Shown here in pieces: positions 1 to 9,726 of a stretch of 64,000 nucleotides of DNA (position 1 is the first letter of the stretch; each line of letters opens with the position of its first letter). The notes below the pieces were generated by a model that worked only from the letters and a program-made list of their open reading frames with translations, made no database searches and was not told the DNA's origin. Source of the DNA: Xiphydria camelus (Eukaryota; Arthropoda; Insecta; Hymenoptera; Xiphydriidae); assembly GCA_963678675.1 (NCBI GenBank), contig OY783200.1, forward strand, positions 7,018,501 to 7,082,500. Reading direction: 5' to 3'. Made by a program: the position numbers and the translations under genes.

Positions 1-58
1 GCGACCCCAAAAACCTCCAAGTACTCAATTTCACCTCGATTATACACGTTTTCGAGTT

Positions 59-1084
59 TTGGCCAGCTTTTCGGGATTTCGTCCCACTGTGCGACGTGAC
101 CACCGAAGAGAAAAAACGAGCGGTGCTATTGACGAAATTAGTGCGGAAACGTATACACTGGTAAGGGATCTCTGCGCACCAACGAAGCCTGCTGCGAAGA
201 CTTACGACGAGTTAACGAAGCTGGTGATGGATCACCTGTGTCCGAAACCGTCCGAAGCGATGGAACGATGCAAATTCCACCAGGCAACGCAGACATCAAC
301 AGAATCGGTTGCTGAATTTGTAGCGAGGATGAAAAGTATGGCGCTACACTGTCATTTTCCGGACCAAGATACCGCGTTACGTGACCAGTTAGTGTGCGGA
401 CTAAAAGACCACGACACGAGAGTGGAATTATTTCGCACGGAGGCGTTAACGTACGATGTGGCTTATAAAACGGCAGTTGGTCGTGAATTAGCGAAGAAAA
501 ATGCAAACACAACGGGGACATTGAATCAAGGAGGTCAAGGAGTACCGACGAAGCAAGAAGTTAATTACATAACAAACGGGAAGAAGCCGCAAGTGAAATC
601 GAGTATAAAAAAAAGGTTTGAAGAAACATCAAATATAAACACGGGGTGGACAGGTCAAACGAGGTCCGAGGGCAGTGCACAAGGACAACGGAACGAGGAA
701 TCGAGAACGTGCTATTGCTGCGGCGGGAAGAATCATTGGTACCGCAACTGCAGACATCGAGATAAAATTTGTAATTCGTGCAATAAGCGAGGTCATCTGC
801 GCGCAATGTGCCGAGGCGAAGCGACAGCTACAAGTGGCGAAAGAAGAACGAACTGGCAGTCGAGGCAACGAGCGTCGAGACAGCAGTTGAGATATCTCCA
901 CGACGAGGAAGAAAGTCATCGGGACGAAGCATCTGGTGAGGATTTTTTCTGCATGGCCACAGATCTCAACCAAGTGGAAGTAAACCCTTCGCGACCGGGA
1001 AACAGAGTCGACCCGACCTTCGTAGACGTTTGCATCGACGGGGAGTGCGAATTGATATGGAGATGGATACCGGTGCGGGCGTAG
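59..1084 (+). pseudogene. gag of decayed gypsy element
   Basis: The frame is open from before position 59 and no convincing ATG start is seen; the true start is probably outside the window. The N-terminal half (about residues 30-150) looks like a retrotransposon capsid region, with a YDELTKLVMDHLCPKPSE segment. Two C-x2-C-x4-H-x4-C zinc knuckles follow at about residues 217-230 and 237-250 (CYCCGGKNHWYRNC and CNSCNKRGHLRAMC), which would bind RNA. The frame then enters the protease linker (FVDVCIDGEC) and leaves the correct frame: the DTGAG motif is in the -1 frame. A mutation is more likely than programmed shifting, because the sequence reads as one continuous domain interrupted at this point. 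Confidence 0.8.
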
Positions 1085-1803
1085 CAGTAATCAGTGAGTC
1101 TAATAAAATGAAATATCTCGCGACATTACCGATGGAACAGGCGGAGTTAGAATTAAGGTGTTATGGGGGTTCGATAATTCGACCGCTAGGAGTGCTGAAG
1201 CAAGTGTCGGTAACGGCAAAAGACCGTTCAGCGCGTTTAGATTTGTACCGTATGTCCGTCTCTGTACTGGCCAGTTTGAAAGTTACCTTCGGATAGACTT
1301 GGTCGGTATTCGAGTCATTTAATACGGTAGAAGTCGAGTCGGCAGTTAGAGTTGATGTCAATTCGGGAGATCGAGGCGTCTAACCACGAAATTGTGAATT
1401 TGTGAATAATGGAAATTACGAAAATAATTATAATTACGGTATAAATGTCTCGATTACCGACCAAGCCTATCCGAAGGTAACTTTCAAACTGGCCAGTACA
1501 GAGACGGACATACGGTATGTAATGCCGACGGAGGGGCCGACGTTAATCGGTCGAGACTGGCTTCAATCGCTTAAATTATGGCCGTTTGAGCGTAACGTTA
1601 CAAATAACACAGGATTGAATAGGTTAAGTACAACGAATATTACGGCAGAATTAATGAAAATGTTTCCTATACTATTCGATGGTGGAGTAGGGCAGTATAA
1701 CAAGGGCACACTAAAGCTAAAACTGAAAGACGGAGCTCACCCAGTTGCACTGAAAGCTCGCCATTTGCCATTTGCTCTTAAGGAAAAAGTAGACAAAGAA
1801 TAA
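1030..1803 (+). pseudogene. Retropepsin and pol linker remnant, split by a MITE
   Basis: The catalytic DTGAG lies at 1066-1080, followed by sequence typical of gypsy proteases. The frame is interrupted by a 268 bp MITE at 1248-1515 and resumes as VMPTEGPTLIGRDWLQSL. The MITE plus its TA duplication is 270 bp, so the frame is the same on both sides. The frame stops at TAA 1801-1803, yet the same frame after the stop gives the expected pre-RT linker (ending SEWATPI at about 1865), so the stop is a nonsense mutation. The protein cannot be made from this copy. Confidence 0.8.
1248..1515. mobile_element. 268 bp MITE with TA target duplication
   Basis: The ends are inverted copies of one another: CCGTATGTCCGTCTCTGTAC at the left has its reverse complement ending at 1515, and the similarity extends about 75-80 bp inward with a few mismatches. 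The element is flanked by TA at 1246-1247 and 1516-1517. Removing it with one TA gives a continuous protease reading frame (DLYVMP), which fixes the borders to the base. There is no coding capacity of its own. TA duplication suggests a Tc1/mariner-mobilised MITE; the family is not recognised. Confidence 0.9.
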
Positions 1804-1865
1804 GCAAGGCTTGAATCGCTTTGTCATATAGAGGCAGTTGGAGCAAGTGAGTGGGCTACGCCGAT

Positions 1866-1866
1866 A

Positions 1867-1959
<93 letters not shown>

Positions 1960-1981
1960 AGAGAGAGAGAGAGAGAGAGAG
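1866..1981. repeat. (GA)n microsatellite, left flank of insertion
   Basis: About 115 bp of nearly pure GA dinucleotides with a few GGGA interruptions. It sits exactly where the reverse transcriptase frame (…SEWATPI) is interrupted. Long apparent minus-strand reading frames here are Ser-Leu runs produced by the repeat. Confidence 0.97.
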
Positions 1982-2579
1982 ATTCATTGATTGATTGATG
2001 AAATGTTTATTGTTCAAATAGAACAAATCATAATGCCCTGAAATCAGGGCAAGCGTATAGTATACAATTTTAAAACAGCGTAAGCAAATATAATAGACTT
2101 TAAGCGGGTACATAGAAAGTATGAGCGCAATAAAATAGTAATAGTGTGTAAGCATAATGAATAAGCGTTCTCTCTCATTTAAAGTTAACAATCGTAAACA
2201 CGTAGATAAACAAAACAGTTAAGTAAAAAACAATTAAATAATACCAAATCAAACAGCAGCAGCGCAGAGGTATAAAGCATAACGAGTAATAATAATATAA
2301 GCGAGTATGTAAAAAATATCGTGGGCGTAGTGCAAGCATAGTAACAGAATAAAGTGTAAGTATAATAACAAGTAATAATGTACATAATATAATGATATAA
2401 TGATATAAACACGTTGGTAAACAAAAACATTTAAGTAAAATCAATTAAACAAAATAAGTAGGAAGAAGTCAAATCAACAAGCAGTATCTCAAGGTGAAGA
2501 CATAGAATATTGACAATTAACTTAAATATTGCCTATCGATAATTAACTACGGTTTCTATCCGCATCCAGTAGCCACTGT
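1982..2579 (-). other. AT-rich inserted DNA, possible minus-strand retroposon 3' end
   Basis: Roughly 600 bp of AT-rich sequence without a credible gene, lying between two GA microsatellites inside the reverse transcriptase. Read on the minus strand its last part runs AATAAACATTTCATC and then ATCAATCAATCA before the microsatellite, which resembles the polyadenylation signal and short tandem tail of a non-LTR retroposon. Whether this is a retroposon or expanded filler DNA cannot be decided from sequence alone. Confidence 0.4.
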
Positions 2580-2683
2580 TGAGAGAGAGAGGGAGAGAGA
2601 GGGAGAGAGAGAGGGAAAGAGAGAGAGAGAGGGAGAGAGAGAGAGAGGGAGGGAGAGAGAGAGGGAGAGAGAGGGAGGGAGAG

Positions 2684-2738
<55 letters not shown>
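2580..2738. repeat. (GA)n microsatellite, right flank of insertion
   Basis: About 160 bp of GA with many GGGA interruptions, less pure at its left end. Immediately after it the gypsy reading frame resumes with PVVKSKGDVRICGNFKL, so 1866-2738 as a whole is an insertion relative to the intact reverse transcriptase. Confidence 0.96.
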
Positions 2739-2740
<2 letters not shown>

Positions 2741-3692
2741 AGTAGTTAAGTCAAAAGGAGACGTAAGAATATGCGGAAACTTCAAGCTCACGTTGAATCC
2801 CTGTTTGGTCATAGACAAACACCCACTTCCGTTGATTGCCGAGATTTTTGGAGTCTTGCAAGAGGGGGAGAAACTTTTTCTCAAATCGATCTTTCCCATG
2901 CTTACATGCAGATACTCGTGGAGGAAGAGTCTCGAGATTGCCTCACAATCGTGACACACAAAGGTTATTTTCGGTATAGAAAGATGCCAGAAGGGGTGGC
3001 GTCAGGCCCAGGTCATTTTCAACGTAAGATGGAAGACTGTTTAAGGGGAATACCGAACACGATAGCGTATTTGGATAACATTTACGTTATGGGAAAAAAT
3101 GAGCGCGAGCACTACGACACATTAAAAAGAGTGCTTCGTAGACTTGAGGAATCCGGGCTCAAAGTCAATTTAGGAAAGTGCGATTTCGTGAAAGAGAAGC
3201 TAGAACTTTTGGGTTTTGTTATCGACAAAAGAGGGCTGCATAAGGCGCCGAGTAAAATCAAAGCGATGGTGGAAGCACCACGACCAAAAAACCCCAAAGA
3301 GCTTGCTTCTTTCCTAGGATTAATAACGTATTATGCGCGATTCCTGCCGAATAGAGCGGAACGATTAAAACCGCTGTATGAGTGTACAAAAACTGACAAC
3401 TTTGTTTGGAATGAAGAATGTGAACGGGCGTTCGAATGGGTGAAGAGTGAGCTGACATCAGAGCAAATTTTAGCACACTATGACCCATCCGAAGAGCTAG
3501 TATTAGCTTGCGATGCCTCAGGTTATGGATTACAGGCGATACTATCGCATAGATATAAAGACGGAAGCGAAAAACCAATCGAGTATGCGTCGAAAATGAT
3601 ATCCGAACGCGAGTTGAATCGAGCTATAATCGATAACGAAGTGGGAGCCATCATTTTTGGATTCAAAAAATTCTATAACTACGTATACGGTC
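2739..3692 (+). pseudogene. Reverse transcriptase and partial RNase H of decayed gypsy
   Basis: RT fingers and palm are recognisable: VVKSKGDVRICGNFKL from 2742, then after a frame change near the G5 run at 2864-2868, FSQIDLSHAYMQ and the MPEGVASGPGHFQ region. The catalytic box at 3068-3079 reads YLDN instead of YLDD, so one metal-binding aspartate is lost. The thumb/connection (LGLITYYARFLPN) and the start of RNase H (LACDASGYGLQAILSH) follow. The frame ends YVYGR and then meets satellite DNA; a gypsy RNase H would normally continue with a TDHKPL-type motif. There is no integrase. Confidence 0.88.
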
Positions 3693-5049
3693 GATGGGAC
3701 TGTTGAGAGCCAAGAATGGAGAGATATCAATGAGGATGAAGAACTTCTCCTCGATGATGAAGGCCCTGCAATGGAGGTGGATGACTCAGAAAATGAGGAG
3801 AATCTTCAACTGTTAAGCAGTTAACTGTTTCGCGGAGCAGTGCGAAGCTCACTGAGTGAAGTGGAAGTGCGGCAACGCCGGCGTTTAGGAGTTATCCTTC
3901 GCGAACGACCGAGCTATGCTGGGAATCTACAGTGAAGTGATAACGGCGCGCAACAAGTTGCGATGCGTGCGAATGACGGCCGGCGTAACGCCGTCGCCAA
4001 GTCGCGCCCGCGACTGTATTTCCAGTTATATCGTGCGCGAATGGGCTGATCGAACGATCAGCAACAAGCCTTGAGATCAGAGGGGCGAAAAAGACGTCGA
4101 GAAGAATCTCTTAACAGTACTACCCAAGAACGTCCTCCAAGCAATAGAGATATTACTGTACAACCAGGAAGTATTAATTTGGTAAGAACTTTGTCATTTA
4201 TGTGGAACTTTCTAAGGAAGGGTGAACCAAATGGCACCTTTTCTTATTCACTTCATGCTTTTTTACTGTTTACACAAAAATTATATCAAATTGAACAAAT
4301 TATAATCAATAAATTATTTGTTCAGTCTATTCTATTCAAATTAAAAAAATAGTTCGCAGTGACCATCTGAAATCAAATAGGCTATTCATTTTAGCCCATT
4401 AAGAACGAAAGGAAATATTTTTTTTGCACGATATAAAACAAAATTTAAAGAACAAAGTTAAAATCGCTCGCTGACTGATTGGATGTGATAAACCCTTTTG
4501 GTCACCCCAAGAACTTCCCGATATTTCCTCCGATCACTCGATTTCCTTTATTATAAAGAATTGAATATATTGGTTAAAAAATGTTGTAGGTATCTTGAAA
4601 CGTGAAGATTCGATGAAATCCTGATCTTTTATTTTGTGGGCAAATACATTAACTTACCCGATATATATTGGGAAGTTAAAAATATGAAAGATATATGAGC
4701 CGTTGAAAACCAGAATGGTTTCAGACATATTTCATGTAAGCTGAGATTATTTGATTGCAAAGTTAAGTACAATGTGAATAATCTGTCTAAATGATACAAA
4801 CAGATATTTTTAATCGTAAATAACTGTTCTGTTTCATCTAGACAGATTTTTCAAATTGTACTTTGCGGTCAAATAATCTCAGCTTACATGGAATGTGTGA
4901 CTTAGACTATTCTGGTTTTCAACGGCTTATATAAAGTGCATGTAAAAGATTTTGGAGCCTTCATTTTATCAAGTAATTCCACCTTCATTCTTTTGAAATG
5001 AGTATAATGTCTGTAACGAATTAATTATATTTTTGCTCATGTGTTGCAG
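3693..5049 (+). repeat. First monomer, truncated and internally deleted
   Basis: It enters the monomer about 33 bp into the acidic exon (CGATGGGACTGTTGAG), straight after the gypsy RNase H frame. It lacks about 170 bp of the GC-rich block: GGAGTTAT is joined to CCTTCGCGAACGACC, near a short CCTCGCGAACG homology. It also carries private changes (a GCGGCAACG variant, ACC for ATC before the donor). It is the most diverged copy, as expected at the edge of an array. Its foldback lies at about 4693-4932. Confidence 0.92.
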
Positions 5050-5214
5050 GAGAAGAATAGAAGCCTTCATTCGGATGATTTCGATGGGACTGTTGAGGGC
5101 CAAGAATGGAGAGATATCAATGAGAATGAAGAACTTCTCCTCGATGATGAAGGCCCTGCAATGGAGGTGGATGACTCAGAAAATGAGGAGGATCTTCAAC
5201 TGTTAAGCAGTTAA
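5050..5214 (+). CDS. Acidic 54-residue exon of monomer A, unrecognised
   Basis: The frame starts directly at the splice acceptor (AG at 5048-5049) in phase 0 and ends at TAA 5212-5214. The peptide is strongly acidic (EGQEWRDINENEELLLDDEG, then MEVDDSENEEDLQ) with no membrane segment or signal. It has no start codon of its own and must be joined to an upstream exon. The donor at the end of the basic frame in the previous monomer has the matching phase. The same frame is open in every copy I read; the changes seen between copies (Met/Lys, Leu/His) alter residues, so there is no sign of strong constraint. No known family is recognised. Confidence 0.45.
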   Translation, partial: EKNRSLHSDDFDGTVEGQEWRDINENEELLLDDEGPAMEVDDSENEEDLQLLSS

Positions 5215-5229
5215 CTGTTTCGCGGAGCA

Positions 5230-5631
5230 GTGCGAAGCTCACTGAGTGAAGTGGAAGTGCGGCGACGCCGGCGTTTAGGAGTTATTCGACGATTACGAAG
5301 TCTGCCGTGCCAAGTTCCCTCGTGGCACGGACGCCATCATGGCCGCCGCTACGTAGCGTCGGTTGACCAAAGACCGCAAGGGCCAGCAGAGAGAAACGGG
5401 ACGAGCGACCCTCGCGAGAAGCCGCCTCGGGAGCTCCGGGACACCGAAGAGGCCCTCGCGAACGACCGAGCTATGCTGGGAATCTACAGTGAAGTGATAA
5501 CGGCGCGCAACAAGTTGCGATGCGTGCGAATGACGGCCGGCGTAACGCCGTCGCCAAGTCACGCCCACGACTGTATTTCCAGTTATATCGTGCGCGGATG
5601 GGCTGATCGAACGATCAGCAACAAGCCTTGA
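5230..5631 (+). other. GC-rich, CpG-rich block with a 133-codon open frame
   Basis: This stretch is far richer in G+C and CpG than the rest of the monomer. The open frame has no ATG near its beginning (it opens at GTG), is very arginine-rich, and follows the TAA of the acidic exon in the same frame; the first ATG in it is at about 5474 (MLGIYSEVIT). I see no domain. CpG richness and position upstream of the basic exon would also suit a promoter or 5' untranslated region. Short perfect palindromes lie at 5305-5330, 5347-5358, 5539-5549 and 5602-5619. An open minus-strand frame is a by-product of base composition. Confidence 0.4.
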
Positions 5632-5738
5632 GATCAGAGGGGCGAAAAAGACATCGAGAAGAATCTCTTAACAGTACTATCCAAGAACGTCCTCCAAGCA
5701 ATAGAGATATTACTGTACAACCAGGAAGTATTAATTTG
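5607..5738 (+). CDS. Basic exon frame ending at splice donor, unrecognised
   Basis: After a TGA at 5604-5606 the frame is open through RSEGRKRHREESLNSTIQE and DITVQPGSINL up to the donor TTG|GTAAGA (GT at 5739-5740, phase 0). There is no ATG; initiation would need a TTG at 5628 or an upstream exon. In phase it continues into the acidic exon of the next monomer (6611), giving a product of about 90 residues, basic then acidic. If the intron is retained the frame runs 40-55 codons further and an AATAAA lies nearby. Function unknown. Confidence 0.4.
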
Positions 5739-6610
5739 GTAAGAACTTTGTCAGTTATGTGGAAATTTCTAAGGAAGGGTGAACCAAATGGCTCCTTTTT
5801 TCTTATTCACTTCATGCTTTTTTACTGTTTACACAAAAATTATATCAAATTGAACAAATTATAATCAATAAATTATTTGTTCAGTCTATTCTATTCAAAT
5901 TAAAAAAATAGTTCGCAGTGACCATCTGAAATCAAATAGGCTATTCATTTTAGCCCTTTAAGAACGAAAGGAAATATTTTTTTTGCACGATATAAAACAA
6001 AATTTAAAGAACAAAGTTAAAATCGCTCGCTGACTGATTGGATGTGATCAACCCTTTTGGTCACCCCAAGAACTTCCCGATATTTCCTCCGATCCCTCGA
6101 TTTCCTTTATTATAAAGAATTGAATATATTGGTAAAAAAATGTTGTAGGTATCTTGAAACGTGAAGATTCGATGAAATCTTGATCTTTTATTTTGTGGGC
6201 AAATACATTATCTTACCCGATATATATTGGGAAGTTAAAAATATGAAAGATATATGAGCCGTTGAAAACCAGAATGGTTTCAGACATATTTCATGTAAGC
6301 TGAGATTATTTGATTGCAAAGTTAAGTACAATCTGAATAATCTGTCTAGATGATACAAACAGATATTTTTAATCGTAAATAACTGTTTTGTTTCATCTAG
6401 ACAGATTTTTCAAATTGTACTTTGCGGTCATATAATCTCAGCTTACATGGAATGTGTGTGACTTAGACTATTCTGGTTTTCAACGGCTCATATAAAGTGC
6501 ATGTAAAAGATTTTGGAGCCTTCATTTGATCAAGTAATTCCACCTTCATTCTTTAGAAATGAGTATAATGTCTGCAACGAATTAATTATATTTTTGCTCA
6601 TGTGTTGCAG
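5739..6610 (+). other. Putative 872 bp intron of monomer A
   Basis: It begins GTAAGAACTTTG and ends with a pyrimidine-rich tract and GTGTTGCAG|GA, both close to consensus splice sites. The interior is AT-rich and contains AATAAA (about 5867), a poly-T run and the foldback at 6252-6493. No other gene is seen in it. The same structure recurs in every monomer. Confidence 0.5.
6252..6493. repeat. ~240 bp foldback (hairpin) in the monomer intron
   Basis: The ends are ATATGAGCCGTTGAAAACC and its reverse complement (…GGTTTTCAACGGCTCATAT). The arms, about 110 bp each, match imperfectly through CATGTAAGCTGAGATTAT and AATCTGTCTAGATGA, leaving a loop of about 20-30 nt around TTTTTAATCGTAAATAACTG. It is MITE-like but amplified with the monomer rather than dispersed. 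As RNA it would form a long near-continuous duplex. A copy is present in every monomer with a complete intron, including the last at about 63487-63731. Confidence 0.85.
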
Positions 6611-8169
6611 GAGAAGAATAGAAGCCTTCATTCGGATGATTTCGATGGGACTGTTGAGGGCCAAGAATGGAGAGATATCAATGAGAATGAAGAACTTCTC
6701 CTCGATGATGAAGGCCCTGCAAAGGAGGTGGATGACTCAGAAAATGAGGAGGATCTTCAACTGTTAAGCAGTTAACTGTTTCGCGGAGCAGTGCGAAGCT
6801 CACTGAGTGAAGTGGAAGTGCGGCGACGCCGGCGTTTAGGAGTTATTCGACGATTACGAAGTCTGCCGTGCCGAGTTCCCCCGTGGCACGGACGCCATCA
6901 TGGCCGCCGCTACGTAGCGTCGGTTGACCAAAGACCGCAAGGGCCAGCAGAGAGAAACGGGACGAGCGACCCTCGCGAGAAGCCGCCTCGGGAGCTCCGG
7001 GACACCGAAGAGGCCCTCGCGAACGACCGAGCTATGCTGGGAATCTACAGTGAAGTGATAACGGCGCGCAACAAGTTGCGATGCGTGCGAATGACGACCG
7101 GCGTAACGCCGTCGCCAAGTCGCGCCCGCGATTGTATTTCCAGTTATATCGTGCGCGGATGGGCTGATCGAACGATCAGCAACAAGCCTTGAGATCAGAG
7201 GGACGAAAAAGACGTCGAGAAGAATCTCTTAACAGTACTATCCAAGAACGTCCTCCAAGCAATAGAGATATTACTGTACAACCAGGAAGTATTAATTTGG
7301 TAAGAACTTTGTCATTTATGTGGAACTTTCTAAGGAAGGGTGAACCAAATGGCTCCTTTTTTCTTATTCACTTCATGCTTTTTTACTGTTTACACAAAAA
7401 TTATATCAAATTGAACAAATTATAATCAATAAATTATTTGTTCAGTCTATTCTATTCAAATTAAAAAAATAGTTCGCAGTGACCATCTGAAATCAAATAG
7501 GCTATTCATTTTAGCCCATTAAGAACGAAAGGAAATATTTTTTTTGCACGATATAAAACAAAATTTAAAGAACAAAGTTAAAATCGCTCGCTGACTGATT
7601 GGATGTGATAAACCCTTTTGGTCACCCCAAGAACTTCCCGATATTTCCTCCGATCCCTCGATTTCCTTTATTATAAAGAATTGAATATATTGGTAAAAAA
7701 ATGTTGTAGGTATCTTGAAACGTGAAGATTCGATGAAATCTTGATCTTTTATTTTGTGGGCAAATACATTAACTTACCCGATATATATAGGGAAGTTAAA
7801 AATAAGAAAGATATATGAGCCGTTGAAAACCAGAATGGTCTCAGACATATTTCATGTAAGCTGAGATTATTTGATTGCAAAGTTAAGTACAATCTGAATA
7901 ATCTGTCTAGATGATACAAACAGATATTTTTAATCGTAAATAACTGTTTTGTTTCATCTAGACAGATTTTTCAAATTGTACTTTGCGGTCAAATAATCTC
8001 AGCTTACATGGAATGTGTGACTTAGACTATTCTGGTTTTCAACGGCTTATATAAAGTGCATGTAAAAGATTTTGGAGCCTTCATTTTATCAAGTAATTCC
8101 ACCTTCATTCTTTTGAAATGAGTATAATGTCTGTAACGAATTAATTATATTTTTGCTCATGTGTTGCAG
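6611..8169 (+). repeat. Monomer B; HOR 1, position 2
   Basis: Acidic exon has Lys for Met (GCAAAGGAG); GC block RVPPWHG, TTGV, RARDC; basic exon RKRRRE; intron with GATAAACCC and TATATAGGGAAG. Confidence 0.93.
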
Positions 8170-9726
8170 GAGAAGAATAGAAGCCTTCATTCGGATGATT
8201 TCGATGGGACTGTTGAGGGCCAAGAATGGAGAGATATCAATGAGAATGAAGAACTTCTCCTCGATGATGAAGGCCCTGCAATGGAGGTGGATGACTCAGA
8301 AAATGAGGAGGATCTTCAACTGTTAAGCAGTTAACTGTTTCGCGGAGCAGTGCGAAGCTCACTGAGTGAAGTGGAAGTGCGGCGACGCCGGCGTTTAGGA
8401 GTTATTCGACGATTACGAAGTCTGCCGTGCCAAGTTCCCTCGTGGCACAGACGCCATCATGGCCGCCGCTACGTAGCGTCGGTTGACCAAAGACCGCAAG
8501 GGCCAGCAGAGAGAAACGGGACGAGCGACCCTCGCGAGAAGCCGCCTCGGGAGCTCCGGGACACCGAAGAGGCCCTCGCGAACGACCGAGCTATGCTGGG
8601 AATCTACAGTGAAGTGATAACGGCGCGCAACAAGTTGCGATGCGTGCGAATGACGGCCGGCGTAACGCCGTCGCCAAGTCACGCCCGCGACTGTATTTCC
8701 AGTTATATCGTGCGCGGATGGGCTGATCGAACGATCAGCAACAAGCCTTGAGATCAGAGGGGCGAAAAAGACATCGAGAAGAATCTCTTAACAGTACTAT
8801 CCAAGAACGTCCTCCAAGCAATAGAGATATTACTGTACAACCAGGAAGTATTAATTTGGTAAGAACTTTGTCAGTTATGTGGAACTTTCTAAGGAAGGGT
8901 GAACCAAATGGCTCCTTTTCTTATTCACTTCATGCTTTTTTACTGTTTACACAAAAATTATATCAAATTGAACAAATTATAATCAATAAATTATTTGTTC
9001 AGTCTATTCTATTCAAATTAAAAAAATAGTTCGCAGTGACCATCTGAAATCAAATAGGCTATTCATTTTAGCCCATTAAGAACGAAAGGAAATATTTTTT
9101 TTGCACGATATAAAACAAAATTTAAAGAACAAAGTTAAAATCGCTCCCTGACTGATTGGATGTGATAAACCCTTTTGGTCACCCCAAGAACTTCCCGATA
9201 TTTCCTCCGATCCCTCGATTTCCTTTATTATAAAGAATTGAATATATTGGTAAAAAAATGTTGTAGGTATCTTGAAACGTGAAGATTCGATGAAATCTTG
9301 ATCTTTTATTTTGTGGGCAAATACATTAACTTACCCGATATATATTGGGAAGTTAAAAATAAGAAAGATATATGAGCCGTTGAAAACCAGAATGGTCTCA
9401 GACATATTTCATGTAAGCTGAGATTATTTGATTGCAAAGTTAAGTACAATCTGAATAATCTGTCTAGATGATACAAACAGATATTTTTAATCGTAAATAA
9501 CTGTTTTGTTTCATCTAGACAGATTTTTCAAATTGTACTTTGCGGTCAAATAATCTCAGCTTACATGGAATGTGTGACTTAGACTATTCTGGTTTTCAAC
9601 GGCTTATATAAAGTGCATGTAAAAGATTTTGGAGCCTTCATTTTATCAAGTAATTCCACCTTCATTCTTTTGAAATGAGTATAATGTCTGTAACGAATTA
9701 ATTATATTTTTGCTCATGTGTTGCAG
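8170..9726 (+). repeat. Monomer C; HOR 1, position 3
   Basis: GC block with the diagnostic QVPSWHR and HARDC; 1557 bp because of the shorter T run; intron with the CGCTCCCTGAC variant. Confidence 0.93.

Larger units (their letters stand above)
1..3692 (+). mobile_element. Decayed Ty3/gypsy-type LTR retrotransposon, interior only
   Basis: Reading left to right there are remnants of Gag with two zinc knuckles, an aspartic protease (DTGAG), a reverse transcriptase and the start of RNase H, the order of Ty3/gypsy elements. The left end lies outside the window and the right end is lost: at about 3692 the RNase H frame (ending YVYGR) runs directly into satellite sequence. No LTR, primer site or integrase remains. 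Defects seen are a gag/pro frameshift near 1030-1060, a MITE at 1248-1515, a TAA at 1801-1803, an 873 bp GA-flanked insertion, a second frameshift near 2864-2868 and a YLDN catalytic box. It is a dead copy, clearly older than the gypsy element at 46887-57218. Confidence 0.88.
5050..6610 (+). repeat. Monomer A, 1561 bp; higher-order repeat 1, position 1
   Basis: Reference copy for the offsets used here. GC-block haplotype QVPSWHG / HAHDC; basic exon with RKRHRE; intron with the longer T run. Confidence 0.93.

Noticed and set aside
1402..1520. TDQAYPKVTFKLASTETDIRY as part of the gypsy protease
   Set aside because: These codons lie in the MITE end; the mirror copy appears on the minus strand of its other end.
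1856..2959. Minus-strand frames of 111 and 138 codons made of Ser-Leu runs
   Set aside because: They are translations of the GA microsatellites and their AT-rich surroundings.
5293..5568. Minus-strand 89-91 codon frames in the GC block of many monomers
   Set aside because: Open because of high G+C on both strands; no start context or splice logic, and opposite to the exon-like structure.
6513..6767. 84-codon plus-strand frame across the intron end and acidic exon, recurring in many monomers
   Set aside because: It reads through the splice acceptor in a frame different from the acidic frame and is broken by TGA in about half of the monomers.
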